A stretch of DNA of 64,000 nt from Daphnia carinata (GCF_022539665.2 NC_081337.1:310001-374000); one strand, 5' to 3'; shown: positions 50,149 to 61,603, counted from the stretch's first letter. Notes: generated by a model not told the origin, from the letters alone. Numbers and translations: made by a program.

Positions 50149-50220
50149 TAGCAGAGCGTAGTTACGATCTACGGACCTCTGGGTTATGGGCCCAGCACGC
50201 TTCCGCTGCGCCCCTCTGCT
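50149..50220 (-). tRNA. tRNA-iMet-CAT: Initiator tRNA-Met(CAT), variant copy
   Basis: The acceptor AGCAGAG/CTCTGCT and the CTGGG/CCCAG anticodon stem with CCCATAA are intact. Position 8 is G, as in the 9071 copy, and the T-stem has GTAGA changed to GTAAC-side variation (CGCTC at the 3' side). It is probably functional-looking except for position 8. Confidence 0.78.
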
Positions 50221-50499
50221 ATACGAAACTGATCGCTGTATTACGGAGTCCCAGTTATGGCTTACGTTGCATTTGTAACTGTTGTGTTACTAAAATGCAT
50301 AAATAGCACGCTGGGACAAAAGCATCGATGCCAAATATTAGGAAATGATTTTTCCTAGCACGAGCCGCCTCGGTTTTCTTTGAACCTTCAACCAATAACA
50401 ACTTTATCACCACAGGTGCTTTAGCAACAACACTTTTAATGGGAAATAGTCTGTTGAACTGAATAATAAAACTTGTTCCTTCACCTAAAAAGTTAAGAA

Positions 50500-51381
50500 A
50501 AAGAATTGCAGGTGATTTGAATAAAGTTGCTGGTGTATTGTCTTCTTTCTTTTCGTCTTTTATTCTTGCTTTTCTTTCGACCCAGTATTTCAGCTTTGTT
50601 AATTATGGCTTTTTCGTTTTTCTCGCGGCGGTATTGAAGTTGTTCTTTTCTTCCAGTCTTGGTCAGGGAATTACTGTTATGTTTTTGTTCTCATTTTTGG
50701 AATATTGCTCGCGCTCTATTACTGCATGTTTTTGAATCAGCCGTGCGTCCATGGGAGTCTTTTATCTTTGCGTCTGCTCCGTGTAGCAGTAATATTTCGA
50801 TCATGTCGATTCTGTTGAATCCGGCTGCTACGTGTCAGGCGGTTTCACCTGAGTCGTCTTGTTGGTTGATGTTGATGATTCTTTTTGCGCAAATTTGGAT
50901 GGCAAGATCTTCCAGGCCATATTCGGCTAGATAGTGCAAAACGGTTGTTCCATGTGGTCTTGTAATGTTGATGTTAGTTGGTTTCCATATTAACTTCGCG
51001 CATTCTTCGTTTTCGTGTGAGATTGCCAACATTAATGGAGTTTCTCCATTGTAGTTGCGAGCTGTAAATTCGCAGTTGTTATGCTTCAGGATTCGTTGTA
51101 ACAGTAGATCATTTTCGGCTGCTGCGATATGGCCAATTGTTTTTCCGTGATAGAGTATCTCTGGGTCCGCTCTGAAGGATAGTAATGTCGTACCTACATC
51201 TTCGTACGCATGTGTGGAGTAGCGTCTGTTCCTCTTCGAATCTTTCATTGAGGAATGTGGCCATCTTCTGTCTTGGCCAACCCTGTTGCGTTTTGAACTT
51301 ATTTTGGATGCACCTTCTTATTACCTGCATTGGGGCTCCCATCATCTTTAATGAAAGTTTACCGTTTTCTAAGTCTATCAT
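50500..51381 (-). pseudogene. AE-3 ankyrin-repeat region
   Basis: Same repeats as copy 1 (KTIGHIAAAENDLLLQRILK, TPLMLAISHENEECAKLIW, TTVLHYLAEYGLEDLAIQI). An 11-base deletion near 51185 shifts the frame within the first repeat, and a TGA at about 50835 replaces a leucine codon in SGETALHVAA. The leader piece MIDLENGKLSLKMMGAPMQV (from 51381) keeps CAA where copy 1 has a stop. The basic tail is present to about 50500. Confidence 0.8.
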
Positions 51382-51454
51382 GGCTTGTCTTCGCAGTTGG
51401 ATTTATTCTGCTCGGGCTGCTGATATGGATGTTATCGTTTTCATCCGACAGTTT

Positions 51455-51853
51455 TTACATGCTTCTGTTTCCCTCTGTTTGTTCGTCCGGCTTGTTCCGT
51501 TTTTGGGGAGGTTCACACTGAAGATAGGTGTCACTGTCATATCCTAATATAAAATTAACACTGTAGTCACTTTCCATATCGGGTGCAATTCCACTATACG
51601 CCGTTAATCCCTCGTTTTCATCATCACTTGATTCACTCGTGTCTTTCAGTTTTTCCATATTTCCGTAAAAATCGTTCTTCTCTGTTTCTATTCCGTTCCA
51701 TCCCATGTATTGCACTAATTGCGTGTTTCCATCCGCACTTTTCGCACTTTCTTTTGCTCTGCAGTCCTGTTGACTATCCTCACTTTCGGTATCGCTAATA
51801 GTGATTAGCTCGTATACCCTCTTCGTCTCCTGATGGATGATGGTTACTTCCAT
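51455..51853 (-). CDS. AE-3 acidic N-terminal part of the ankyrin ORF
   Basis: 132 codons nearly identical to copy 1 (MEVTIIHQETKRVYELITIS, SESSDDENEG). Near the end a single-base insertion changes DDQQRETEACKNC into a short different tail. The start methionine and the Ser/Asp/Glu-rich character are kept. Confidence 0.72.
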   Translation of the reverse strand: MEVTIIHQETKRVYELITISDTESEDSQQDCRAKESAKSADGNTQLVQYMGWNGIETEKNDFYGNMEKLKDTSESSDDENEGLTAYSGIAPDMESDYSVNFILGYDSDTYLQCEPPQKRNKPDEQTEGNRSM

Positions 51854-53227
51854 TTTGTTATCCTGAGCGGTGTTGTTATAGGCCGTTTTGAGATGAATTG
51901 TTGGTTTGTAATTTGCACTTTGCTTTGCGAAACTTTGTTGTAGTTATGCCGTTGAGACACTGGGAAGAGTTTAGTTTTCGCATTTTGCAAAATCTTGCTT
52001 ATTCAAATATCTTCATGTTGCTTTTTTTTCTCATATGTTCTTGTTTCTCTGTTCTTAATTTGATAACAGGTTTGTCTTGCATTTAATATGTCCCATTTTC
52101 TGTTTTATACTCTTTTTTGGGTGAAATTGTTGTCCACGTCTTGTGTTGCGCTGACATTTGGATTTACCGCAGGGTGAATCGACGAATATCGTGTTTGTTT
52201 TCCAACTTTCTTTATTACTTTTTAGTCATTGTTATTTTCTTATGGGGGTCTTGTGTTTTTTTAATTCTTCTTCGTGAGCTAGTTTTTTTCGTTCCTGCTT
52301 GTTCCATTGTTCTGTTTGTTATTTCGTCTTTAATGGAGGTGTTCGACTATGTGTACATTTTTCATTATCGATCACAGATCGATATGGCATTGTCTGGGCT
52401 TGGTGACGCGATTTTTTCTACTCCTTCAAGCCTTTCCTGGAGACTCCGCGTACAAGATCGGAGCCTCTTCTTCGGTTTGTTTCGGCTGACCTTTAAAATG
52501 TCGGGTTTGGCGCCGCGGGATTTTGGGTACAAACGTCCGGGGCTGAACGATTACTATTATTTGTAAGTGTTGTTTTACTTTATTTATTTATTAAAATTTT
52601 TTTTTTTTTAAAGGAATCATTTAGGGTATGCGCTCTATCGCGACGTTTACCCACTTAAATTCGCCGTTTTCTTTGGTGGCTAGAGTCGGGTAATGATATT
52701 TATCATGCCACTCCAACATCTTCTCGTTTTATGCGAGAGCGTCTTCAAGAAGAGAGTGACGATTGCCTGGCCATCACAAGTGCGTCGCAAATCTACAACT
52801 ATCTTTTTTATGGCGTTCCTGTTCCCAAACGTGATTCCACGGATGGATGATTTTATTTTCCGGTGTTTGTGTTATTATTATTTTTATTATTGATTTTTTT
52901 TTTATTTTGTTGATAAGGTGTTTGTTCGGAATACAATATTGTTATTTGAGTTTGTTTCTTTATCTGTTTTTACTATAAAGTTTCAAGTAGTGGATAATGG
53001 TAAATGAGTTAGTTGCTAGAATGGGGAAAAGTATCTGGTTTTGTAAAGAATTTATTATTTTTTTTTTCGATTTGGTGGATTCAAAAAAAATAATCAACTT
53101 TATTGTTGAGCTTTTAAATGCTGGTAAGTGCGTTACTTACTGGGGGCTGCTAATTTAATATGTAATTAACTAACTTGTCAAGGGCTACGTTTAGTGGCTA
53201 CTTTTAATTTTAATGACCTTGGAAATT
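51854..53227 (-). other. AE-3 spacer between ORF X and ankyrin ORF
   Basis: Counterpart of 10803-12187, AT-rich. It keeps the 61-codon frame near 52380-52560 (RGAKPDILKVSRNKPKKRLR). No other gene. Confidence 0.45.
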
Positions 53228-53520
53228 TTACTTTTTGGCTGAATTACTGCTGTCTGTTTCTGACATGCAACGACATAGGTCTTCCCAAACCATGCCATAC
53301 CCGACGACGTAAGTGCACATGGTGTGTTTTCCTGTACATCGTTTGGGTGTGTCAGTTTCTTCGATAGATGGGTAGATTAATGAATTTGGTGCACTTGGTC
53401 GGGGAGGGCGCATTTGACCTTGTGTTTCTATTGTCAGTTGTGCGGGGCGGACGTGCTTATGAACGGTTGTTCGATGGCTATGTCTGAATGGTAATTTGTT
53501 TCTCGTGTCGGTATTATTGG
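53228..53520 (-). pseudogene. AE-3 ORF X
   Basis: The C-terminal 61 codons (MRPPRPSAPNSLIYPSIEE to MSETDSSNSAKK) match copy 1 with few replacements. The N-terminal 35 codons are present but out of frame after a one-base loss near 53445. Confidence 0.5.
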
Positions 53521-53593
53521 TGCGAGTTCGTGTTCTTCCTCTATGCCATCGTCTTATCTTCTTGTAAATTTCCGGTTTCTGCAGATATGTTCT

Positions 53594-54289
53594 TTAATCT
53601 TCGAGACGGGGTTGCAAATGATGAAGATCCGTAAGCATACGAGGAATAGCACAAATCCAATCGCTGATAGTCCTAGAAAATAGAATTATTTTCAATTTGT
53701 TGAACCATGAGAACATGTGGCCTATTTGATTATCTTGTTGTTCTGACATCACAATATCTCCAACAGAATTGGAATTTCCTTCTTGCATTCTGCCTACTAG
53801 GTCATTCAGGATATTTAATTGTTCCATCTCCATTGTCTCGTGTGCTGGGTGACTTTTCAGCGAGAAGTCGAAATCATTAAGGTGGAGTTCTTCAAATTCT
53901 GTAATGAGGTCTAAATTAGGCATGTGAATGCTAGGTTTCTGGCGTATCCGATCTTCTGTTGTAGAGTTGTGTTCCCAGATGTGTGGATTTCCATTCAAAT
54001 TCACTAACGGTGTTTTCCAAAAACAATCGGAAAATGGATGAATTGACCATCCATCTGTTCCGATCGTACAGTTCTTTCCTTCGTAAGTAAAGAACGGTTG
54101 AAATCCACATTTTGTTTCATTTGCTGATATAAAAATTCTTTTGGCTTCGCATTGTTGAAGTGTCATTGCTTGACCGAAGCCTTGTAGTCTCGTGCAGAGA
54201 GGTAAACCTACTGCTGCTGCGGCCAAAATTCTGTTGGTTTGAGCTAATATAACAGCCTGCGTTCTTTTGATTGCCGACGTAGTTGACAA
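53594..54289 (-). pseudogene. env: AE-3 envelope, membrane-proximal part
   Basis: 231 codons equal to copy 1 from SAIKRTQAVILAQTNRILAA through KCGFQPFFTYEGKNC to FNKLKII. An insertion near 53675 then shifts the frame before the membrane helix, which remains readable in another frame at about 53540-53670. Confidence 0.75.
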
Positions 54290-55686
54290 TAAACATTTCG
54301 AATTTCTTTTGCGAGTTTGTTCTCGTGTTCCGTTTCAATGCTGATTTTATATTGGTCGTGCATCTTATTTATTTCATATTTAACCTTGTCGTTGAATTCT
54401 TCGATGTTTTTAGGTAGACCGCTTTCCAAATTTTCATTAATTAATGACTCTTCAGTTTTCTGATCCATTAACAGGGACTCTGCTGGCGGTAAATTTGGAA
54501 TATTATTCTCCTCGATGGCCTGAATTTGATTTTCTTCTGTTGTAGACGTTATTTCTGTTGTAGTTAATGGGGTCATTCTGGCTGTCTGTGTTGACGATTG
54601 TGGGGTCATTGGACTCTCTTTCACTGTCGTCGTACTTTGCGTAGTTGTGCTTGGTTGGTGCGTTGTTGTTGAAGCTGTTGTTGTGGAGCTCGTCGTAGTG
54701 GGCGTTGTTTTCGTTGACGTACGCCTAGTAGTTGTAGTGGTTGTTGAAGTCGAAGTTATTAAAGGTGTCGTAGTCCTAGTAGTAGTGGTAGGTTTAGTGC
54801 TTGTTGACGTGATCATTGGCTTTGTAGTTGCTGGGGGTTTTGTTGAAGTTGACGTAATACTGGGCTTAGTTGTAATTTTATGCGTTGTTGTGGGTTTGTC
54901 TTCTGCTGTGTTTGTAACTGGCCTAATTGTAGTCGTAGTTTTTACCGTTGTTGTTGTCGTTGTTCCCAATGTTGTTTTTATTGTGGGCTTCGTAGTTGTT
55001 GTAGCGCTTGTCGTTGTTGTGGATTTTTCTGTTGTGGGCGTGGTAGGGGGCGGAGTCAATGTTCCATTCCTTTCTGATTGGTTGTTGACTTCCCTTTTCA
55101 TTTGTGGCGGAATGGATGGGAGTGTTTTCCCGTCCAATGGCTGTTGAGTGTGTAGTGCAATGATGGCTGCCGCTGAAAGCGTTTTTGGCTGGTGTGGGTT
55201 CCGATATTCGAAGCTAAAATGTTGTTTCTGGCTGGAGCTGTGACAATGCCCCATACTCACTCTTCCCACTCTCTGTGTTAGGCACTTTCTGTCTGATGAG
55301 GGTGAATGTAACCCAGTTCTATCTGTTGCTATGAGCTGTCCTGTGTGCTCGAATGTGCCCCAGATTGAGCTGGTGTTAGCGCATTCCTGGAGGACTAACA
55401 TTGTCGTATTGGCTTTGATACAGGTGTTTGTATTGAAAGGTCTGATGGTGAAGTCAGATGTATATTCAAAAGCTTGTCCTCTTTCTGTTGCTTTGCTACA
55501 GTTGGCTACCGTAGTTTGTGATTGCACCAATGATTCGTTGCTGCTTACCAGTTCTCTTAGTTCTTCTTGACATCGCGGCCACTCTTTGTCACATTCTTCC
55601 AACGTCATTTGTTTGTTTACTTCGTGGTGTGTTAGACATTTTTCATTTGGTGTTTTTCCATTTTTCAATAGTCCCCAGGCAATCAT
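54244..55686 (-). CDS. env: AE-3 envelope, mid ectodomain and mucin-like part
   Basis: An open frame of 480 codons: MIAWGLLKNGKTPNEKCLTH, the KEWPRCQEEL cysteine region, CANTSSIWGTFEHTGQL, then a threonine-rich section of about 150 residues (residues about 205-365), and EFNDKVKYEINKMHDQYK. It ends RRQSKERRLLY because of the two-base insertion absent in copy 1. This is the longest mucin-like region of the three copies and would be heavily O-glycosylated on an extracellular protein. Confidence 0.78.
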   Translation of the reverse strand: MIAWGLLKNGKTPNEKCLTHHEVNKQMTLEECDKEWPRCQEELRELVSSNESLVQSQTTVANCSKATERGQAFEYTSDFTIRPFNTNTCIKANTTMLVLQECANTSSIWGTFEHTGQLIATDRTGLHSPSSDRKCLTQRVGRVSMGHCHSSSQKQHFSFEYRNPHQPKTLSAAAIIALHTQQPLDGKTLPSIPPQMKREVNNQSERNGTLTPPPTTPTTEKSTTTTSATTTTKPTIKTTLGTTTTTTVKTTTTIRPVTNTAEDKPTTTHKITTKPSITSTSTKPPATTKPMITSTSTKPTTTTRTTTPLITSTSTTTTTTRRTSTKTTPTTTSSTTTASTTTHQPSTTTQSTTTVKESPMTPQSSTQTARMTPLTTTEITSTTEENQIQAIEENNIPNLPPAESLLMDQKTEESLINENLESGLPKNIEEFNDKVKYEINKMHDQYKISIETEHENKLAKEIRNVYCQLRRQSKERRLLY

Positions 55687-55699
55687 GTCCCAGATTATA

Positions 55700-56072
55700 T
55701 TTCCGCTACCGTGATTAGTTTCTAAAATTCCTCCGAATATGGCGAATTAATCGTTGTTGTGATTGCCTTTCGTTGTTCTTGCTGAATTTCCTGCATTTCT
55801 GCTAATGTTGTGTCCGGGAAATTTTCTAGGATGTCAGGATTGGTGTTTACAGTTTCGAAGATCCATTTTTGTGTTACGCTGTTTTTGTCCTCTCTGCACT
55901 CTGTTAGTATGATAGCTTGGGGTGATCCTAGTGTAATACAGAGATATGATTCTTCTGAAATTAATTGATAATTTTGTTGATCTAGGATCCATCTTGTTGA
56001 ATATTCCGAACATTTGGCTACAATCAGTCGGCCTGCTTCTCCCTCTGTTATACATAAATCACCGTTCTGTAC
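55700..56072 (-). pseudogene. env: AE-3 envelope, lectin-like segment
   Basis: Counterpart of 35282-35632: the LCITEGEAGRLIVAKC and LCITLGSPQAIILTEC repeats are conserved. It is separated from the part above by the shared TGA at 56073 and from the part below by a frameshift near 55755, shared by all copies that keep it. Confidence 0.55.
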
Positions 56073-56939
56073 TCAGATTGTTTGGTCAACGATGTATTCG
56101 AATTCTGATCCTTGTGGAAGTTGATCATCGTTTTTGAGACGAAAGTGAGCATTTAATTGGTTGCTTTCTTCAGGTTTGTATATTATATATATCGTTGCGT
56201 TGTAATTCACGAACCGTTCTTTCTCCCCGATTCTGATTGATTGTGAATATCCCATTCTTATTGATCCCCAGGCGTACGAAATGCTGTAAAGACATTTTCC
56301 TGAATCTTCGAGAGGAGTGTTTAGCAAGAATTTAACTTCCTGCTGAATGGATCGTTTCCGTTTGGCTATTTGGATTTCTCTATAATCCTTGCACACTGAT
56401 GTATCTAGGTGAGTATTAAGTTTGCATGTTTTTATAGTTGTTTTAAACATCTCGTACAGTTTTCTTGTAGTTTCCATTGTAAAAATTAGGTATGTAAGCG
56501 GTATACCCACAACTTTGTAACCTTGTGGTATGATGTTTTGATCTGGTTTGTTGAGGAACAAAATCTCAACCTGTCGATTTGTGTCGTAGAGACGACTAGT
56601 GTTTTCGTGTTCCGGCATTGTTGGAAGTTCCAGATATCCGCTTCCCTTAATCAACGTTTGTGAGTATGAGTTATTTGTTGTTCTATCTCCCCACACTATT
56701 GTGTTTTGATTTTGAATGAAGTGCCCTTCCTGCTGGGTTGTGTTTAACGGTCCAAAAGGGCTTTCAATTGGGTCATCCGGTTTTTCCTGCCGTAGCGTGA
56801 TTTGTTCCGCTACACAGTTGAGGGTGTGGCATTGTTTTATGGCATACCGTTGCCTTTCGCCTGTCGGGGTGGCTGTAAAACTCAGTCCTGCTGGTCCGGT
56901 CTGCATATTGTTATCACCACACTTCTTGGCGTTCACCAT
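56073..56939 (-). CDS. env: AE-3 envelope, N-terminal ectodomain
   Basis: An open stretch of 288 codons from MVNAKKCGDNNMQTGPAGLS to FEYIVDQTI. It has several N-glycosylation-like sites (NNS, NTS) and a basic run AKRKRSIQQEV near residue 201, which looks like a furin-type cleavage site. It is uninterrupted here, unlike copy 2. The frame continues upstream across a TAA into the leader part at 56940-57281. Confidence 0.75.
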   Translation of the reverse strand: MVNAKKCGDNNMQTGPAGLSFTATPTGERQRYAIKQCHTLNCVAEQITLRQEKPDDPIESPFGPLNTTQQEGHFIQNQNTIVWGDRTTNNSYSQTLIKGSGYLELPTMPEHENTSRLYDTNRQVEILFLNKPDQNIIPQGYKVVGIPLTYLIFTMETTRKLYEMFKTTIKTCKLNTHLDTSVCKDYREIQIAKRKRSIQQEVKFLLNTPLEDSGKCLYSISYAWGSIRMGYSQSIRIGEKERFVNYNATIYIIYKPEESNQLNAHFRLKNDDQLPQGSEFEYIVDQTI

Positions 56940-57281
56940 TTACCAGCATTCCAGTGGGGTTGTTAGTTTAGTTTCTTGTGAATATATTGTGTCGAAGGAT
57001 CCAATCCAAAATGATCCTGTTATTTTCTTCGTTTTCATCCATTGTTTGCACGTCTAGCCTTTCCAAGAAGCTGCTGGTTTCTGCGTCGTTTTTAAAGTGT
57101 ACAGCGTGGGTATTCTGGGTAAGTGTGCCGTACCTGTTTCCTTGTTGTTGCAGTAATATGGTGCTTCTATATCTAAAATTCCTCTGGTCTTTATATTGTT
57201 ACAGTCGCATACGGTTGAATAGATGGGATACGTTGATGGAATGATGGTGAGCAAGTGGATGAATAATAGTATCAGTTCCAT
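56940..57281 (-). pseudogene. env: AE-3 envelope leader and first domain
   Basis: MELILLFIHLLTIIPSTYP is a plausible signal peptide followed by CDCN and APYYCNN. A TAG at 57054-57056 replaces the tryptophan of GWTC seen in copy 2. The TAA after ECW is shared with the other copies. Confidence 0.75.
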
Positions 57282-57606
57282 CTGTGAAGAGAAAATTTGA
57301 AGGTTTCTTAGAATCTCGATACTCCTTGACGTTGCCGTAAGTTGTATCGTGGATTCGTCATTCTAGTTTATGCAGGTTTGCTTGGTGTGGGAAAAGGAAT
57401 GTTTGGTGCGATGATCATATAAGATGCCTCTTCGGTTGCACGAACTGGACGCGTTTCAGGAATAAGTTGTTTTTTGTCGTTACTGAATTGTTTTCTTGGT
57501 CTTCCTGGCCCCTTTCGTACTGTTTCTTTTTTCAGTTGGTTTGTCGCGTCTGATGTTCCTTCTGCTCCTGAATTTCATTTGCTCTCTCAAGTTGTTCTTG
57601 TTTCCT
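57282..57606 (-). other. AE-3 integrase tail and deletion scar
   Basis: Holds the basic integrase C-terminal tail (as 15290-15526) in broken frames, directly joined to RNase H sequence. The integrase zinc-binding and catalytic parts are absent. Confidence 0.6.
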
Positions 57607-58020
57607 TCATCGCTCGATCTTTGATTTTCTCTTTAGTCTTTCACTTTCCTTTCGAATATTTTCAAGCTCTCTTATAACAATTTCTTTTTCCGTTGCCCTT
57701 GTTTCTACTCGTGCTAGTGTCACTATGGGAATACGGCTTAGGGTGTCGCCGTTTTGGTGCGACTTCCCAGGCCGGTACCCAATGACGATGTCAAATTCTT
57801 GTAGTTTGAGTGCCCATCTAGCTAATCTTCCTGCGGGTTCTGCCTTGCTCATGAACCATTCTAAAGGTTTATGGTCTGTAAATACGGTGAATCTGCGTCC
57901 GTATAGATATGTCCTAAACACATCGATTGCGTGGATGATTGCGTAAGCCTCTTTCTCTGTGGTTGACCACTTGGCCTCGCGGTCGTTCAGATGTTTAAAG
58001 CTATACGCTATGACGACTTC
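57607..58020 (-). pseudogene. AE-3 RNase H, C-terminal part
   Basis: VVIAYSFKHLNDREAKWSTT, RRFTVFTDHKPLEWFMSKAE and YRPGKSHQNGDTLSRIP are Gypsy RNase H signatures. The N-terminal part with the first catalytic Asp is deleted at about 58020, where it meets RT finger sequence. Confidence 0.85.
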
Positions 58021-58439
58021 CCCGACTTCAAGATGTTATTCATTGCTCGTTGGAAATTGCTTGGTGCATTTGTTAATCCAAATGGCATTCTATTAAATTC
58101 GTATTGTCCAAATTCACAGATGAATATGGTTTTGTGTTTATCGCTTTCTTCTAACTCCATTTGCCAGTAGCCGCTCAGTAAGTCCAATGTTGAGAAGTAA
58201 ACTGATCCACTCAATGCATCAATGGTGTCATCAATTCTTGGTAATGGGTATTTATCTTTTACAGTTATTTTGTTTAATGCCCTATAGTTAATACACATAC
58301 GCATTTCTCTATCTTTTTTGGGTACCATTACTATGGCTGCTGCGAATGGACTGTGACTTTTCCTAATAATCTTGTTACTTATCATTACTTCAATTTTTGT
58401 TTTGACGATAAGTTTCAATGCTTCTTGTGTTCTGCGCAA
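58021..58439 (-). pseudogene. AE-3 reverse transcriptase, finger region
   Basis: [39 protein letters not shown] and NRMPFGLTNAPSNFQRAM are present. The sequence stops at NNILKS, before the YLDD active site. Confidence 0.85.
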
Positions 58440-58542
58440 TCGTTGAGTAATTGGGGCGTTGTATCCTATGTTAATGGATGTTTTACGTCAGTTGCTAAAC
58501 CCAAATCTGATTCTTTTTCTGCAAATAGAGATTCGTGTTTTT

Positions 58543-59414
58543 TCAATAGGATTTCGATTTTAATGCGTATCTCGTCTGAGATGGTGTTTGCTTCACAATC
58601 TTGGGTCTGTCTAATTCGCTTGGATTTCTTGTTATTGTCTGATTGGGAGAAAGATTCAAGGCTGCGATAATCTGTTTCGGTATGGCCATTGTTATAGTTA
58701 TTTTCTGTTGAACGGTGTGGAATGAGTCGAATGTGGATGCCTGCTTTGCCAAACGTTAGGCTGTATATTGGGTGTATGTTCCACTTGGTTACTTTCCAAA
58801 GCTGTGTTCTATCCCAAAATGGTCGTAGTTAATCCGCCTATTTCTAGTATTAATTTTTACATTGTTACTCGATAAAAAGTCCAATCCTAAAATGCAACTT
58901 TCGTTTAAGTTTTCCATGATATAAAAAGGATGGTTATAACGTGGTTGTCGTTAATGATAATTGAAAATTCATATTTCCCAATTGATTTTAACGTTTCTCC
59001 TGACACCGTTCTGAATCTTGGTGAAGGGGTGTTTTTAATTCTTTTAAGCGTTTCTGTGGTCTTTAGGTTGAATAATATGCTGTTTGAAACTAAACTGGCT
59101 GCAGCACCTGTGTCTACTAAAGCATGAATTTCTTTTTCAAAAATTCTAATGGGTATACGTATTAGTTTGGGTATCGCTGATTCTAAATTATATGTTGAGG
59201 GGTTGTCTGGTAGGGATATTGTGTTTACTACATTGGACGGCGGTTCGGATTGTTGATACGTGCCACATCTGTCCAAACATTCTCGTGCAATGTGTCCTTT
59301 TTTATTGCACTTGTAGCAGATAATGATTCTATTTCCAAGGGTGTCGGTGGAGTTTGGTTGGGTTTGTCGTGGCTGTGGGTATTGATGAGAATAGGATGGG
59401 TTTTGGCCATACAA
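58543..59414 (-). pseudogene. AE-3 protease and linker
   Basis: The frame 59414-58905 includes a zinc knuckle (CYKCNKKGHIAREC) and [15 protein letters not shown], the retropepsin active site. An insertion near 58920 shifts the second half ([10 protein letters not shown]). The RT linker is in frame 58752-58543. Confidence 0.82.
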
Positions 59415-60400
59415 CTGTTGATTGTTGTGCTGTTGAAAGTTCGGTTGATTGTAGTGTACCGGTCTGCTGCTGTATGGTGGTCTCTGTGGTGTTTGTTGGT
59501 ATGTTGGGAAATTGGATTGTCTATACCCCGTGGAACTACCTTCTCTTCGTGGTGAAGTATAGTTGCTGCGGTATGGGCTGTTACGATTAAAGTTTCGGTC
59601 ACTACTGGAACCTCGACTATTCGGCCTTCGTGAAATCGAACTCGCGGATTTTGTGGTCTGGAGTATCGACCACTTGATTGTGGAGATCTTGTTCGTATCG
59701 ATCTAAACTCCCTCATCACAGATATAGGATTTCCTAGGCAACAAACGTGGCTAACGTACATCTATTTTCGCGCCTATATCAGGCACGTCCTGGTTGTCCT
59801 AGTGGGACGGATTAAGGATGACTTGTGGCTTTCAATTGTTGTGTGGGATGCATCCTGGAACCTTGCAATGATGGCGGTTTTCCACTCGTCATAACTTAAC
59901 TCGTCACCTTGCTCTTCTACGTAGTTTCCATGCCATTCTAGGGCATCACCTTTTAGTCTGTCGGTGAAGAAAAGTATTTTTTGGTTGTCGTCCCAGTCGT
60001 TGTTGCGTGCTACATGTTCTGCGTCCTTCAGCCATTCTGTTATTAATTTATCAGTGCTTTTCCCTTTGAAAAATGGAATTGACTTTTTGTCTTCTCTCGA
60101 AAATAATTCTCCTAATGCTTTTACAATTGGTTGGGTTGTGGATGTATCGATATTATCGGTATCTGTTGTGTCGCCGTCAATTCTCGAAAGTCCCATTTTG
60201 GTTTTATGTTTGAGAGTCTGATACTTTTGTTCTAGTTGAAGGAGGTTGTTGTTTTGGATCTTGATTTGGTTTTTTAGGTCGTCGTTGAGTTGCTGTAGCT
60301 CGGCAATTTGTTCTGATTCTAACTCGTAGTGAAGGGATTTGTCTCCTTCTGTTAGTGAGGTTAGATCGTTAATCTCACTCACTAGTGATCTCTCCTAGTT
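59415..60400 (-). pseudogene. gag: AE-3 Gag, capsid and nucleocapsid
   Basis: Frame 60382-59774 carries the tail of the coiled coil (ELQQLNDDLKNQIKIQNNNL) and the Gag domain (SIPFFKGKSTDKLITEWLKD, FFTDRLKGDALEWHGNYVEE, EWKTAIIARFQDASHTTIE). After a deletion at about 59760 the Arg/Asn/Gln/Pro-rich tail follows in other frames. The domain fits the retrotransposon Gag family of Gypsy elements. Confidence 0.8.
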
Positions 60401-61603
60401 CGTTGGAGGCGTCTAAATCTTCGGTTTCCGCGAATGTTATCTGTTGCCTTCTATATTCTTTTATTCTGTTTTCCAGATACTTGATTTTTTCTTCTCTGTC
60501 TCCTGCCTGTACGTTGGTTTTTTTTGTAATTCCGTTTCAAGATTTTTATTCTTTGTAGTACTATCTTTCAGGCTTCTTCGTAAACTGGCTTTTTCTGTTA
60601 AGGTTTTTTCAAGGTTCTCTCTTGTTTCTTTTGTTTCTGTCAGAAGTTGCTCCGCGGTTTCTAACCTCGTAACCAGTTGTTTTCTTTCACGTTCAAGTTT
60701 GCTAATTATTTCTTGTCCTTCTCTTTCAACAGCTATGTTGTTTTTCTCTCTTTTCCGTAAAAGGTTTTACAGTTGATTTTCTGTTGCAGTGGCAGTTTCA
60801 AGGCTTGTTTCTAATTCGCTGGTTCGATTGGCAGATTTTTCTAGGGAGTTTTTGAGTGTTTCTTTACTTTCTTGGAGTTGCTCAAGGGAACTACTTAAGG
60901 CGTATTTGAAACTCTTTGCCTTTTTCTTGTTGCTATCTAGCTGTTTTCGCAAGCTCTGTAACTCGAAATTGAGGTTAGACGAATATTTTTTCTCTGCAAT
61001 CTGCGCAAGTATTATTTCTTTTTGCAAAAAACTGATGGTGCCGAACAGGAATTCTTTCTCTTTACCATGCACAATACTAATCTGTTGTAATAAACTGTCA
61101 AGGTTTCCGGTGTTGCCACCGAGGGATTCTACGTAATCGTTAAGTGTCTTTGCGGTGTTTGTAATAGTTTCTGCTGTTATACCACGTGGTACTTGCAACG
61201 TTTGTTCTAACAATGAATATGAATACAATTGTAATACGTTGTGGGTCTCTTTACTAACTTCTTGTTTCTTGGATTCTATTTGTTTGATATTCGCTTTTGT
61301 CGTGGTGGTCTGATAGGTTTTGTTTCGTTCTGACTCTTGTTCAAATTCTAAGTCCACAAGCGTTTTCCAATGGTCTAAAAATTTTTCTCGAAGACAGTTG
61401 GGATTTTGGTTGGTTGTGTCTGATTCGAGTAGGATGGGGTACAAAGGTGGAGATAGTTCGTCGACAATGTTTGGATACAAAGTATTCTCTTTACGAGTAG
61501 TCTCTGGTACAATATGATCAAGCGGCATTCGCTTACCTTTGATGGTGTTTCCTTGGTCTGGTAGAGTTGTTGGACTCGTCGGGGAAATGTAGAGCACAAT
61601 CAC
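60401..61603 (-). CDS. gag: AE-3 Gag N-terminal coiled coil
   Basis: The first 278 codons (61603-60767) start with KGKRMPLDHIVPETTRKENT, then DHWKTLVDLEFEQESERNK, then an almost continuous heptad pattern (FELQSLRKQLDSNKKKAKSF, LSSSLEQLQESKETLKNSLE). A TAA replaces a CAA kept in copy 1, and the helix continues for about another 110 codons (ISKLERERKQLVTRLETAEQ and ETELQKKPT) to 60444. So Gag carries at least 350 residues of coiled coil before the capsid domain, far more than usual for Gypsy elements. Confidence 0.75.
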
